Below are positions 33,348-41,922 of a DNA stretch of 46,258 bases, piece after piece. Position 1 is the stretch's first letter, and each line of letters starts with the position of its first letter. Position numbers and translations under genes: made by a program. The notes beneath the pieces are model-generated. The model saw only the letters and a list, made by a program, of their open reading frames with translations. It ran no database searches and was not told the origin of the DNA. The DNA is from CBDFHV01 sp965247705 (GTDB taxonomy: Bacteria > Pseudomonadota > Alphaproteobacteria > Rhodospirillales > CAMCUA01). The stretch is taken from assembly GCA_965247705.1 (NCBI GenBank), contig CBDFHV010000053.1, positions 1 through 46,258 of the forward strand, in the 5' to 3' direction.

Positions 33348-35120
33348 CTACCAGCCGAGCGCGTAAGCCGGTCGACGGGGATCGGCGGCGCCCACTTTCA
33401 CGCCGCTCTCGGGGTCTGAGAGGATGACGCAGGCGGCGTTGATGTCCTGGGAAACATAGGCCGGACCACGCTCGGGCCACCACTCGATGCGGTGCCCCAG
33501 AGCCGCCAGGGAGTCGGCGAGTTCTTTCCCCATGCGTCCTTCGAGGTAGAGGCTTCCCGGGTCGGACTCGTGCGGGTCGGTCGTCGAGGGAAAGCTGTGG
33601 GTCGCCACGCGGGGCGCCTCCACCGCCAATTGCGGGTCCATGGCGAAGACGAAGATGTTGAGGAACACCTGCAGCATCACCTGCACCTGGGTGTCGCCGC
33701 CGGGGGTTCCGAAGGGCATGATCAGCCCGTCGTCGCGGACGGCGAAGGCGGGATTGGGAGTGAGACGCGGCCGCTTGCCCGGGGCGATACAGGCGGCGTG
33801 GTCGGGGTCGGTCCACGACTGGCGGCCGCGCGGCGAAGCCGCAAATCCGGTGCCCGGGACGACCTGCGCCGTTGCCGCCCCGTCGCTGGGCGTCGCCGAG
33901 ACCGCGTTGCCGTGGCGATCGACGACGCAGATGTAGGACGTGTCCACGCGGTCCGGATGGCCCGGCGATGGTATCACCGCTTCCGTGGCCGGCGCCGGCG
34001 TTGACCTGCCGCGACGACCCCGGCCCGCGATCTCCCCGGCCGGTGGCATGTCCGGCCAGGCTTGGTCGGGGCGGATCATGGCGCGCCGCTCGGCCGCGTA
34101 TTCCGTCGACAACAGGGTCGCCAGGGGCACGTCGACGAAGCGCGGGTCGCCGTAATAGGCGTCCCGGTCCGCCGCCGCCAGCTTGATCGCCTCGATGAGG
34201 GTGTGGATGTAGGCCGCCGAATTGTGCCCGAGACCGCGCAGGTCGATCCCTTCCACCAGGTTGAGAGCCTGCAGCAGCATCGGCCCCTGGCACCAAGGAC
34301 CGCATGCGTGGACCACGACGTCGTGGAACCGCGTCTGCACCGAGGATTCGATCTCGACCTGGAACTCGGCCAGGTCCTCGGCCCTCAGCAGGCCGCCGTT
34401 TTCTTCTTGGTGGCGGACAATTTGCGCCGCGATATCGCCGTGGTAGAAGGCGTCGCGCACGGCGCCCAGTCCGGCCGCGCGGCCCTTGCCGGCGTGCGCC
34501 CCTTCTTCGTCGGCCAAGAACCGGAGGGTGCGGCCCAGGTCGCCCTGCACGAAGAGATCGCCGGGCTTGGGCGCCTGGCCGCCGGGAAGGTAGATCTCGG
34601 CGTTGCTTGGCCACTGGCGCGTGATCTTGGCGTGATGTTCGATGCGTTCTGCCATCAACGGGTACATGACGAAACCGTCACGGGCGAGGCGCGCGGCTTG
34701 CGCCGAGACCTCGGCGAAGGACATCGTCCCGAACCGTTCGAGCGCCGTCACCCAGGCGTCGAGGGCGCTGGGCACGACGGTCTGCAACACGCCCAGCGGT
34801 ATGGCGCCGCCGTGATGCTTGTTGAAGAACTCGCAGCTTGCCGCCTTGGGCCACCACCCCAGGCCGCTGATCGTCAGCACCTCGCGGGGCTCCGCCAGGT
34901 AGACCATGATCGGCGCGACGCCGGCGATGCCGGTCATGGTGCTTTCGACCACGTTCAGGGCCAGGCCCCCGGCGACCGCCGCATCGACCGCGTTGCCGCC
35001 GGCCTCGAGGATCTGCATCCCCGCCTGGGCCGCCAGGTAGTGGCCGGCGACGACGACGTGGCGAGTCCCTGCCACGGGGGGACGGTAGGGTTGATCTTTC
35101 GATGCGAGAAATTCTCTCAT
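33348..35120 (-). CDS. ggt: Gamma-glutamyltransferase family protein
   Basis: This 590-residue member of the gamma-glutamyltranspeptidase/Ntn-hydrolase family hydrolyses or transfers gamma-glutamyl groups. The proenzyme cleaves itself before a threonine, here most likely the Thr of VDTSYICVVDRHGNAVS near residue 391, splitting it into large and small chains. Other family blocks are AGGNAVDAAVAGGLALNVVE near 42, a GWW region in place of the usual binding arginine loop, and NPAFAVRDDGLIMPFGTPGG near 465. ATG 35120 has GAGG seven bases upstream and is preferred to GTG 35126. No signal peptide is evident, unlike the periplasmic GGT of enterics. It lies between two dead paralogous peptide-binding proteins, suggesting a former gamma-glutamyl peptide uptake and cleavage module. 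Confidence 0.88.
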   Translation of the reverse strand: MREFLASKDQPYRPPVAGTRHVVVAGHYLAAQAGMQILEAGGNAVDAAVAGGLALNVVESTMTGIAGVAPIMVYLAEPREVLTISGLGWWPKAASCEFFNKHHGGAIPLGVLQTVVPSALDAWVTALERFGTMSFAEVSAQAARLARDGFVMYPLMAERIEHHAKITRQWPSNAEIYLPGGQAPKPGDLFVQGDLGRTLRFLADEEGAHAGKGRAAGLGAVRDAFYHGDIAAQIVRHQEENGGLLRAEDLAEFQVEIESSVQTRFHDVVVHACGPWCQGPMLLQALNLVEGIDLRGLGHNSAAYIHTLIEAIKLAAADRDAYYGDPRFVDVPLATLLSTEYAAERRAMIRPDQAWPDMPPAGEIAGRGRRGRSTPAPATEAVIPSPGHPDRVDTSYICVVDRHGNAVSATPSDGAATAQVVPGTGFAASPRGRQSWTDPDHAACIAPGKRPRLTPNPAFAVRDDGLIMPFGTPGGDTQVQVMLQVFLNIFVFAMDPQLAVEAPRVATHSFPSTTDPHESDPGSLYLEGRMGKELADSLAALGHRIEWWPERGPAYVSQDINAACVILSDPESGVKVGAADPRRPAYALGW

Positions 35121-35306
35121 GGTCACGCCTCGGCCCTCGCGAGTTCTTCATTTTCCGATGGCGGCTATGACCCTTGGCAAGGCATTAACACCGACGGTCC
35201 TTGACTCCGGATCAGCGCTCTCGGTCAGTGGCGCGATGCAGCCTTGGCGGCATGAACTTGCGCCAAGCAATTGTCGATTAACCGGTGCTGCTGTCGTTAA
35301 GGTGAC

Positions 35307-35323
35307 AGTGCCCTTCCGGCACT
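35307..35323 (-). terminator. Hairpin after second peptide-binding protein gene
   Basis: AGTGCC-CTTCC-GGCACT forms a six-pair hairpin just after the minus-strand stop at 35328. There is no U-tract, so it is only a candidate terminator or mRNA-end stabiliser. Confidence 0.35.
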
Positions 35324-35327
35324 TTCC

Positions 35328-37267
35328 TTAATTCGCCTTGGACGTGCTTTGCGCGAGTGTCGTTTCGTCGGTTCGCGCCTCGTAGACGAGCCCCTTCCGA
35401 GTCGCCCACGTGTTGACTTGGCTGTGCAACGGGATGATGCCGACCTCCTTCATGGCAATGGCCATCGCTTCCTGCAAAAGCTTCTCCCGCGCGGCCCGGT
35501 CGACCGTTAGATAGGACTGTTCGAGCTTGTCATCGAACAAGACATTGGAGAACCGGCCCCGGTTAGAACCGTGCCTATCCGGTTGTCACCCATACCCACT
35601 ACATCTAGGGTGCTCCCAATCCCCCGAGTAAAGCTCGGCCTAGGTCGGGCGGCGATATCTCCGGCGATGTCGAGCGCCTCCTGAACCGGAACGGATCTCC
35701 CGATTCATGGCAATAAGGACAGCCGAACCCATTGCCCCATCAGGCTTTCTCCAGATATACGGCGCAAGCCGCGTTGACAGGGAAAAGCCGCTGTAACTCA
35801 AGAAGTGATGCTGGAAATGGCGAATCATCCCGTTTCAAAACATCAATTTCCACTCTGACACCCTTGCCTGCCGTATGACGGCACACCCTACATATAGTGG
35901 GTGTGGGTTACAACCGGATAGGCACGGTTAGAACAACAGTACCCCGCCGGCTTACTGACTGTATGCAAGACCGCCTTCAATGGCGAGGACGCCTCGGCGG
36001 ACTCGGCGCCATAGCCGTAGAGGACAACGCTGAAACTAAGTTTGGTCGCCCGCGGGGAATACACGCTCACCGGCTGTGTCACCACGTCGGTCCTGACCCC
36101 CACTCGAGTCCACATTGCCGCCACCGTCTCGACAATCTTCGCATCGTTGATGTAGCGGTCGTTGGGACCATGGATCGTCAGCCGGAACCCCTCGCCATAT
36201 CCGGCTTTGGCCAGAAGCCGCCGCGCGCCTTCCGGATCGTAGGGTTCCGGCTTGAGTGCCGGGTTGAACCCGAACACGAAGTGGGGCACGAGCTGGCTGG
36301 CGGGTTTGGCGGCGCCTTCCATGACCCGCTCGACGATGGCTTCACGATTGATCGCCTTGGACAACGCCTTGCGCACACGCTGGTCACGCAGCGGGTTGGG
36401 GAACATGAGTGTTCCGTCGTTGGATTTCACGAACGGTGAAACGTGGCGGTTGCTGTCAATGTGCAGGTATATCACCCGGTTCGAGACGCTCTGGTGGATC
36501 ACCACCTTTGGTTCCTTTTTCAGGCCCGCGATGTCGGTGGTTGCAACCTTGTCGATCAGGTCCACGTCGCCACTGAGCAGGGCGGCGATGCGGCTCGGAT
36601 TGGCCTTGATCGGCTTGAGAATCACCCGATCCCAGTTTGGCTTCCCACCCCAGTAGTTCGCATTGGCCTCCATGACGATTTGGTCCCCCGGCACCCATTC
36701 CACGAAGCGATAGGGTCCCGTGCCGACCGCCGCCTTGCCGGAGTTGAAGTCCTCGGCCTTGGCTCCCGCCGCGTGCTTGCTCGACACGACGGGAAAGTTC
36801 GCCATGTCCTCGATCATCAACGGGTAAGGCTTTGCGGTTTTGACGTGGATGGTGTGGTCGTCGATCTTGATGAGTTCCTTACCCAGCACAAAGCGGCTGT
36901 AACCTCCAGCGATGGTCTTCAGGTTCGGATCCTTGATGCGCTCGACCGTGAAAAGCACGTCATCGGCCGTGACCGGTGAACCGTCGTGCCATTTGACATC
37001 CTTGCGCAGCTTGAACTCCCACGTGGTGTCATTGAGCGCTCCCCACGAGACGGCCAGGCCCGGTTGGAACTGCTGCGTCTTGTCTCGCTTGATCAGATGA
37101 TCGAAGAAGTGTCGGGCCAGACCCACGTTCGGCATTCCCCCCCAAAAATGAGGATCGATCGAGAGTGGCTCGATGGCGGTACCGATGCGCAATTCCTCGG
37201 CAAGGACCGGCGCCGCGGTTACTGCCATCGCGGAAGCGACCGCCAACAATGTCCGGTGTAATTTCAT
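35328..37267 (-). pseudogene. Peptide ABC substrate-binding protein split by a MITE-like element
   Basis: This paralogue of the SBP at 31696 starts MKLHRTLLAVASAMAVTAAP with a signal peptide, then IGTAIEPLSIDPHFWGGMPN, WEFKLRKDVKWHDGSPVTAD and AVGTGPYRFVEW. Reading is normal to KPAGYCCSN at 35927, then enters the inserted element and stops at 35888. The gene resumes at 35561 as RGRFSNVLFDDKLEQSYLTV and ends at 35328. Removing the 357-bp element and one 8-bp target copy restores one unbroken frame of 525 codons, so the insertion is the only lesion. The truncated protein lacks the last 66 residues of lobe I. A functional product is unlikely. Confidence 0.9.
35570..35926 (-). mobile_element. 357-bp IS1595-derived non-autonomous element
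   Basis: Inverted arms of 43 bases (35570-35612 and 35884-35926, 39 matches) both begin CGTGCCTATCCGGTTGT. GTTAGAAC is duplicated on both sides (35562-35569 and 35927-35934), an 8-bp target copy as made by IS1595-type elements. On the minus strand the interior encodes the N-terminal zinc-ribbon part of an IS1595 transposase: SLLELQRLFPVNAACAVYLE, then an in-frame TGA where Arg is expected, then WGNGFGCPYCHESGDPFRF. The catalytic domain is gone. It is a decayed internal-deletion derivative that could only move with a helper. Confidence 0.85.
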
Positions 37268-37533
37268 GATCAGGTTCCTCCCCTTGCAAGGACAAATTGT
37301 GACTGAGATTCTTCGTAGGGCACCTTGTCGAGCAACCAGTAGAACACTTCCATCGAACCAAGTCCACTACGCCGTACCGGGGTCCCAGCCGGGTCGCTTT
37401 TCCCGCCCCCTCGGGGCGTCAGGAAGGCTTGACGATGCGAAGGCATCGACGGCGCCTCCCTTCCTGCCGAGCGAACGGAAACAGCGATCGTATGGGTATC
37501 ATATGTCTGAGAAAGAGGTTTTGTTGGGCCAGA

Positions 37534-37629
37534 TGCTTCGAGACGGCGCTCCGCGCCTCCTCAGCATGAGGGTAAAGTATTTGATTCTCCTCATCCTGAG
37601 GAGCGAGCGCAAGCGAGCGTCTCGAAGGA
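37534..37629. repeat. Inverted pair of REP-like palindromes
   Basis: GCTTCGAGACGGCGCTCCGC...CTCAGCATGAGG on the left and CCTCATCCTGAGGAGCGAGC...GTCTCGAAGGA on the right are inverted copies separated by about 17 bases. The CTCATCCTGAGGAGC...TCTCGAAGGAT unit is a common scattered intergenic repeat in alphaproteobacteria. The pair resembles a BIME-like unit. Confidence 0.6.
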
Positions 37630-37744
37630 TTGTTGATACAAACTCAGATTTTCAGCAGCCTGCTAGGCTAAGGTTGCGTCGTGGCGGCGGACCACGCGCC
37701 TATTGGGACGGTTCCCTTGGTCGTGTCAAGCTGACGATTGGGAA

Positions 37745-37783
37745 CCGGCTGGGATGCACTATGATCGGGTGCATCCCAACCGG
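37745..37783 (+). promoter_or_regulatory. Strong hairpin reaching the exporter ribosome-binding site
   Basis: CCGGCTGGGATGCAC (37745-37759) pairs with GTGCATCCCAACCGG (37769-37783) with one mismatch and a nine-base loop. The last two bases of the right arm are the first of the Shine-Dalgarno GGAGG (37782-37786), seven bases before ATG 37794. In RNA it could mask the site; in DNA it could be an operator. Either would control the DMT exporter. Confidence 0.55.
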
Positions 37784-37793
37784 AGGACATCTC

Positions 37794-38681
37794 ATGGAGG
37801 CCCGCCGCGGCATCGCATGGATGGTGCTGGCCGTGCTGCTGTTCGTCGTCACGAACACGATCGCCAAGTACCTGGCCCAGTCCTACGAGGTGCCGCAGGT
37901 GGCTTGGGCGCGCGTCGCCTTCCATATGGTGTTCATGGTGCCGTTGCTCGGCGCCCGGCTGCCCCGGGCGCTGGCGACCGGCCGTCCAGGCCTGCAGCTC
38001 CTGCGGTCCGTCCTGATGGCTTGTACCACGCTGATGATCTTCACCACGCTCCACTTCATGCCGTTGGCCGACGCCAGCGCCGTATTTTATTCCTCACCCA
38101 TCCTGATCACGGCATTTTCCCTGCCGCTCCTCGGTGAGCGCGTTGGGGTGCGCCGTTGGCTGAGCGTGGCGGTCGGCTTCGCCGGGGCCCTCATCGTCAT
38201 CCGTCCCGGCGCCAACGTGGTCCAGCTGGCGGTCGTCGTGCCCTTGGGCGCGGCCTGCTTCCAGGCGCTCTTCGAGATCGCCACCCGGGTGCTGAGTCGC
38301 TCCGAGCGGACTCTGACCACGTTGGTCTATACGCCCCTGGTGGGGGCGCTTGTGTTCACCGCCGCCGTGCCGTTCTTTTGGACCATGCCGGACTTCGAAG
38401 GCTGGGCGCTGATGGTGACCTTGGGGTTGATCAGCGTCGCCTCTCAGTTCGCGTTGATCAAGGCCTACGGGGCGGCTCCGGCGGCGACCGTCGCTCCCCT
38501 CACCTACACCGGCCTGATCTGGGCCGTCGTGCTCGGGTTCATGCTGTTCGGCCATCTGCCCGACGGGTGGACGGTCCTCGGGGGCGCCCTCATCACAGCG
38601 AGCGGCCTCTATATCTTCCACCGGGAATACATCCATCGGCCCACCGGCCCGGCAAGGCATGGGCCGTCGGCGCAGCCTTGA
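37794..38681 (+). CDS. DMT superfamily (EamA) transporter
   Basis: This 295-residue inner-membrane protein has two EamA repeats and about ten membrane helices. It belongs to the drug/metabolite transporter superfamily, whose members export amino acids or metabolites. It starts MEARRGIAWMVLAVLLFVVT and includes the conserved PVLITAFSLPLLGERVGVRRW-type loop between helices 4 and 5 and GYGAAPAATVAPLTYTGLIW-like in the second repeat. ATG 37794 has GGAGG seven bases upstream. A strong hairpin lies directly before it. It stands upstream of the TRAP genes with a 126-bp gap. The substrate is unknown. Confidence 0.88.
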   Translation: MEARRGIAWMVLAVLLFVVTNTIAKYLAQSYEVPQVAWARVAFHMVFMVPLLGARLPRALATGRPGLQLLRSVLMACTTLMIFTTLHFMPLADASAVFYSSPILITAFSLPLLGERVGVRRWLSVAVGFAGALIVIRPGANVVQLAVVVPLGAACFQALFEIATRVLSRSERTLTTLVYTPLVGALVFTAAVPFFWTMPDFEGWALMVTLGLISVASQFALIKAYGAAPAATVAPLTYTGLIWAVVLGFMLFGHLPDGWTVLGGALITASGLYIFHREYIHRPTGPARHGPSAQP

Positions 38682-38807
38682 CTCGCATTCCCGGCCACTT
38701 TAGCGTGTTCGAGCTCCGATCCGCGAAGAAGATCAAGTCGCGCGTGCAGGGACCTTCTCGGCCGCCTGTCGCGGGCGAGACTCAAGCTCTAGACAGAGGA
38801 GGGCGTT

Positions 38808-39875
38808 ATGAGAGGTAACAATCTGGTTTCCGTTTCGATGGCTCTGGCCCTGGCGACGGCGGTCGGGGTCGCGGCGACCGAGGCGGCCGAGCCCACATTG
38901 GGCCCCGGCCCGTCGGTAAAGCTGAAATGGGTGGGGGGAGATACGCCCACGCAGCGTCACCACAAGCTGATGCTCAAGTGGGGCATGGAGATCATCCCCA
39001 AGCGCAGCAACGGGCGGGTCACGTTCGACATGTTGACCGTTGCCGACCTGGGCGTCACCGGCGGTGAGATCGGACGGATCTTGGAGCGTGGATCCGTCGA
39101 TCTGTCCAAGATCGGCGCGCAGCAGCTGTCGGGAGAGTACCCGATCATCGAGATGGCCGACCTCGCACTTGCCGGTCCCGACCTGGAAACCGCCCGGCGG
39201 ATCGGCGAGCTTGCGGTGCCCATCATCAACGAGGAACTGAAGTCCAAGAACATCAAGCTCCTGGCCATGTGGCCGTTCGGCGCCCAGGTGTTCTACTGTA
39301 AGGGCGACGTCAAGGGGCTCGCCGACATAAAGGGCAAGAAGGTCAGGGGTGCCGGCGCCACCATCCAGAAGTGGCTGCGCTTCATCGGCGCCGAGCCGGT
39401 CGATATCGGCTTCGCCGAGGTTTACACGGCCTTGGAGAGGAACGTGACCAACTGCGCCATCACCGGGATCATTTCCGGTTATACCCAGAAGTGGTGGGAG
39501 GTCAGCGACACCCTCTACCAACTTCCCGTCCAATGGGGCGTGAACTTCACCGGCGTCAACCTGACGGCCTGGAACAAGCTGCCCGCCGACGTGCAGAAGT
39601 TCCTGGAGGCCAACTTCCAGGAGATGGGCAAGGCGTTGTGGGACGCCCAGGGTGAATGGGACGCGGCTGGCGCGGCCTGCAACACGGGCACCGGCTCCTG
39701 CCCCTACGGGCCGCCGGGCAACATGAAGGGGTTGAAGGCCACGGCCGAGGACCTGAAGGCGGCGAGCACCGGCTTTCAAAAGATCAGCCTCGCCGATTGG
39801 CTGACCCGGTGCAAGGGATGTGGCGCCAAATACAACGAGGCCATTGCCCCGATCACGGGCGTCAGGGCCCCGTAA
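38808..39875 (+). CDS. TRAP transporter substrate-binding protein (DctP family)
   Basis: This 355-residue periplasmic receptor of a TRAP transporter has a signal peptide of about 26 residues (ending VAATEAAEP). The mature protein shows KLKWVGGDTPTQRHHKLMLK, GRVTFDMLTVADLGVTG, the DctP core VRGAGATIQKWLRFIGAEPV with the ligand arginine, and FAEVYTALERNVTNCAITG. TRAP receptors of this kind bind carboxylates or related acids. Two cysteine pairs near the C-terminus (AACNTGTGSC and RCKGCG) are unusual and might form disulfides. It is followed by a strong hairpin and the two permease genes. Confidence 0.92.
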   Translation: MRGNNLVSVSMALALATAVGVAATEAAEPTLGPGPSVKLKWVGGDTPTQRHHKLMLKWGMEIIPKRSNGRVTFDMLTVADLGVTGGEIGRILERGSVDLSKIGAQQLSGEYPIIEMADLALAGPDLETARRIGELAVPIINEELKSKNIKLLAMWPFGAQVFYCKGDVKGLADIKGKKVRGAGATIQKWLRFIGAEPVDIGFAEVYTALERNVTNCAITGIISGYTQKWWEVSDTLYQLPVQWGVNFTGVNLTAWNKLPADVQKFLEANFQEMGKALWDAQGEWDAAGAACNTGTGSCPYGPPGNMKGLKATAEDLKAASTGFQKISLADWLTRCKGCGAKYNEAIAPITGVRAP

Positions 39876-39883
39876 GGTGTGAC

Positions 39884-39930
39884 GGCCCCGCCCGATGGGG
39901 GGACCCGGGGGTCCTCCGCCGGGCGGGGCC
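39884..39930 (+). promoter_or_regulatory. Nested hairpin between TRAP receptor and permease genes
   Basis: GGCCCCGCCCG (39884-39894) pairs perfectly with CGGGCGGGGCC (39920-39930), and the 25-base loop contains its own GGACC/GGTCC stem. There is no U-tract. Such intercistronic stems usually stabilise or attenuate transcripts so the binding protein is made in excess over the permease. Confidence 0.6.
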
Positions 39931-39936
39931 GGCTCC

Positions 39937-40590
39937 ATGCCTCTGATCCCGAGACTCCGGGACCTCGCATACGAAGGGGCGAGGCGCGCACTGGCGATCG
40001 TCGATGCCGGCATAACCTATGCCGCCCAGGTGGCCGGTATCGCCCTCCTGCTGCTCGCCGTTCTCATCACGTGGACGGTGCTGTCGCGCAAGGTGGGCGG
40101 GCCGATCCCGCCGGCCATCGACGAGATCGGCGGGATGACGGTCGCCGTCGGTTCGACCTGGGTATTGGCCTGGGGGCTCAAGACCAAGGGCCACATACGG
40201 ATCGACATCGTTTACCGGTACTTTCCCGTCGCCTGGCGGGGCGTCCTCAATGTCCTCGCCCTGACCCTGATGGTCGTCTTCGCGGTGTTCATCACGTGGC
40301 GGGCCTGGGCCGTCGTCACGGTCAGCGCGGAGCGCGGCGCGGTGACGATCAGCGAGCTGACGACGCCGCTGATGTGGCCGCAAGGGTTCTGGGCCGCGGG
40401 CTTTTCCTTTTTCGCCCTCTATGCCCTTCTCCTTTGGATCGTGGCGGTCTTCGACCTCCTCGGGCGTCGGCTCGATGAGCTGGCATCTCGCCACGGCCCG
40501 GAGATGGAGGACTCGGAGAAGGCGCTGCTCACCGGCATCGGAGACGGGAATCGTGACTCCGAACCGGCGGACGGGTCCGAGGGCCGGTAA
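39937..40590 (+). CDS. TRAP transporter small permease (DctQ family)
   Basis: This 217-residue DctQ-type subunit forms a four-helix membrane scaffold with the large permease. Hydrophobic segments include YAAQVAGIALLLLAVLITW, then GMTVAVGSTWVLAWGLKTKG, VLNVLALTLMVVFAVFI and FWAAGFSFFALYALLLWIVA. The HIRIDIVYRYFP block after helix 2 is the family signature. ATG 39937 follows the nested hairpin. The stop is 14 bases before the large permease start. The acidic C-terminal tail is poorly conserved. Confidence 0.88.
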   Translation: MPLIPRLRDLAYEGARRALAIVDAGITYAAQVAGIALLLLAVLITWTVLSRKVGGPIPPAIDEIGGMTVAVGSTWVLAWGLKTKGHIRIDIVYRYFPVAWRGVLNVLALTLMVVFAVFITWRAWAVVTVSAERGAVTISELTTPLMWPQGFWAAGFSFFALYALLLWIVAVFDLLGRRLDELASRHGPEMEDSEKALLTGIGDGNRDSEPADGSEGR

Positions 40591-40604
40591 CCGGCGAGGC
40601 GCGG

Positions 40605-41915
40605 GTGGAGGACCTGGGACTCATACTCCTCGTCATCCTGGGATCGATGCTGGTGTTCCTGGCGCTCGGCATCTACGTCGGCGTCATCATGGCGATGCTG
40701 GCCGTCCTCGTCTCCTCCCTGTTCAGCGGACATCCGGATTTCATGGAAGCCGGCATCGTGATCTGGCCGATGATGCGGAACTTCGTGCTGACCGCGTTGC
40801 CGCTCTTCATCCTCATGGGCGAGCTCCTGGTGCGCAGCGGACTCACGGAACGTCTCTACTGGGCGCTCGACCAGTGGTTTCACGTCCTGCCGGGCGGCCT
40901 GCTTCACACGAATATCGCGAGCTGCGCCGTCTTCGCCTCGATCTCGGGCTCCAGCGTCGCCACCAGCGCGACCATCGGCACGGTGGCGCTGCCGGCCTTC
41001 CGCAAGCAACGGTACAACGAGCGGATCGTGCTCGGCTCCCTGGCGGCCGGCGGCACCCTCGGCATTCTCATTCCGCCCAGCATCGCGCTGATCATGTACG
41101 GCCTGCTTACCGAAACCTCGATCGGCCGGTTGTTCATCGGCGGCGTGGTTCCGGGGATCTGCCTGGCGGCACTGTTCATGCTGTTCATCGGGGTGGCGGC
41201 GCTCGCGCGGCCCTCCATCGCCGGGGGCGAGCGCATCCTCATTTCGTGGAAGGCAAGGTTTCGCGCTCTCCTGCACATCCTGCCGGTGTCGGTCGTCGTT
41301 CTCATCGTTCTCGGCTCCCTCTACCTGGGATTCGCGACGCCCTCGGAATCCGCCGCCCTCGGCGTGGTCGCGGCGCTTATCGTCGCCGCCGGGTATCGCC
41401 GCCTCAGTCGGCGGATGATTCACCAAGCCCTCATGTCCACGGGGCGCACCCTGGCGATGGTGATGCTGATCCTGATCGGCACCCTGATCTTCAACTTCGT
41501 CATCACGCTCTTGGGCGTGCCGAGGGCGCTTGCCACCTTCGTCGCCGCAGCACCGCTCTCGCCCCTTGGAATCCTCATCCTCATCGCCGTGTTCTACCTG
41601 TTTCTAGGCATGTTCATGGAATCCCTTCCGATGATCATCACGACGATCCCGGTGACCTATCCGGTCGTCGTCTCCCTGGGCTTCGATCCGGTCTGGTTCG
41701 GGGTGCTCCTGGTCCTGTTGATGGAGGCCGCGCTGATCACCCCGCCGGTCGGGCTCAACCTGTTCGTCATCCAGGGGGTCCGGCTGACCCGTGGACCGAT
41801 GACCGACGTCATCGTCGGCGCGTTGCCGTTCTTCGCCCTGATGGTGGTCATGATGGGCTTGATCATCGCATTCCCGCAGCTCGTCCTGTGGCTGCCCGAC
41901 AAGATGGTGGGGTGA
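40605..41915 (+). CDS. TRAP transporter large permease (DctM family)
   Basis: This 436-residue DctM-type subunit is the sodium-coupled transport channel of the TRAP system, with about twelve membrane helices. Family blocks are LTALPLFILMGELLVRSGLT near residue 62, FASISGSSVATSATIG near 106, GGTLGILIPPSIALIMYGLL near 146, and PPVGLNLFVIQGV near 382. It starts at GTG 40605. The stop is seven bases before the MmgE/PrpD gene, so the transporter and the downstream enzymes form one operon. Confidence 0.93.
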   Translation: MEDLGLILLVILGSMLVFLALGIYVGVIMAMLAVLVSSLFSGHPDFMEAGIVIWPMMRNFVLTALPLFILMGELLVRSGLTERLYWALDQWFHVLPGGLLHTNIASCAVFASISGSSVATSATIGTVALPAFRKQRYNERIVLGSLAAGGTLGILIPPSIALIMYGLLTETSIGRLFIGGVVPGICLAALFMLFIGVAALARPSIAGGERILISWKARFRALLHILPVSVVVLIVLGSLYLGFATPSESAALGVVAALIVAAGYRRLSRRMIHQALMSTGRTLAMVMLILIGTLIFNFVITLLGVPRALATFVAAAPLSPLGILILIAVFYLFLGMFMESLPMIITTIPVTYPVVVSLGFDPVWFGVLLVLLMEAALITPPVGLNLFVIQGVRLTRGPMTDVIVGALPFFALMVVMMGLIIAFPQLVLWLPDKMVG

Positions 41916-41922
41916 CAGGGTC

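Larger units (their letters stand above)
37268..37793. other. Gap between peptide-binding protein and DMT exporter
   Basis: This 526-bp gap between divergent genes should contain promoters for both. It holds an inverted pair of REP-like palindromes (37534-37629) and, at its right end, a strong hairpin before the exporter start. An in-frame extension of the exporter back to 37173 has no family resemblance and is not used. Confidence 0.5.

Noticed and set aside
37173..37793. N-terminal extension of the DMT exporter
   Set aside because: The extension is low in family resemblance and crosses REP palindromes. A strong ribosome site marks ATG 37794.
38690..38807. A sigma-54 or sigma-70 promoter before the TRAP operon
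   Set aside because: I could not find a convincing -24/-12 or -35/-10 pair by eye.
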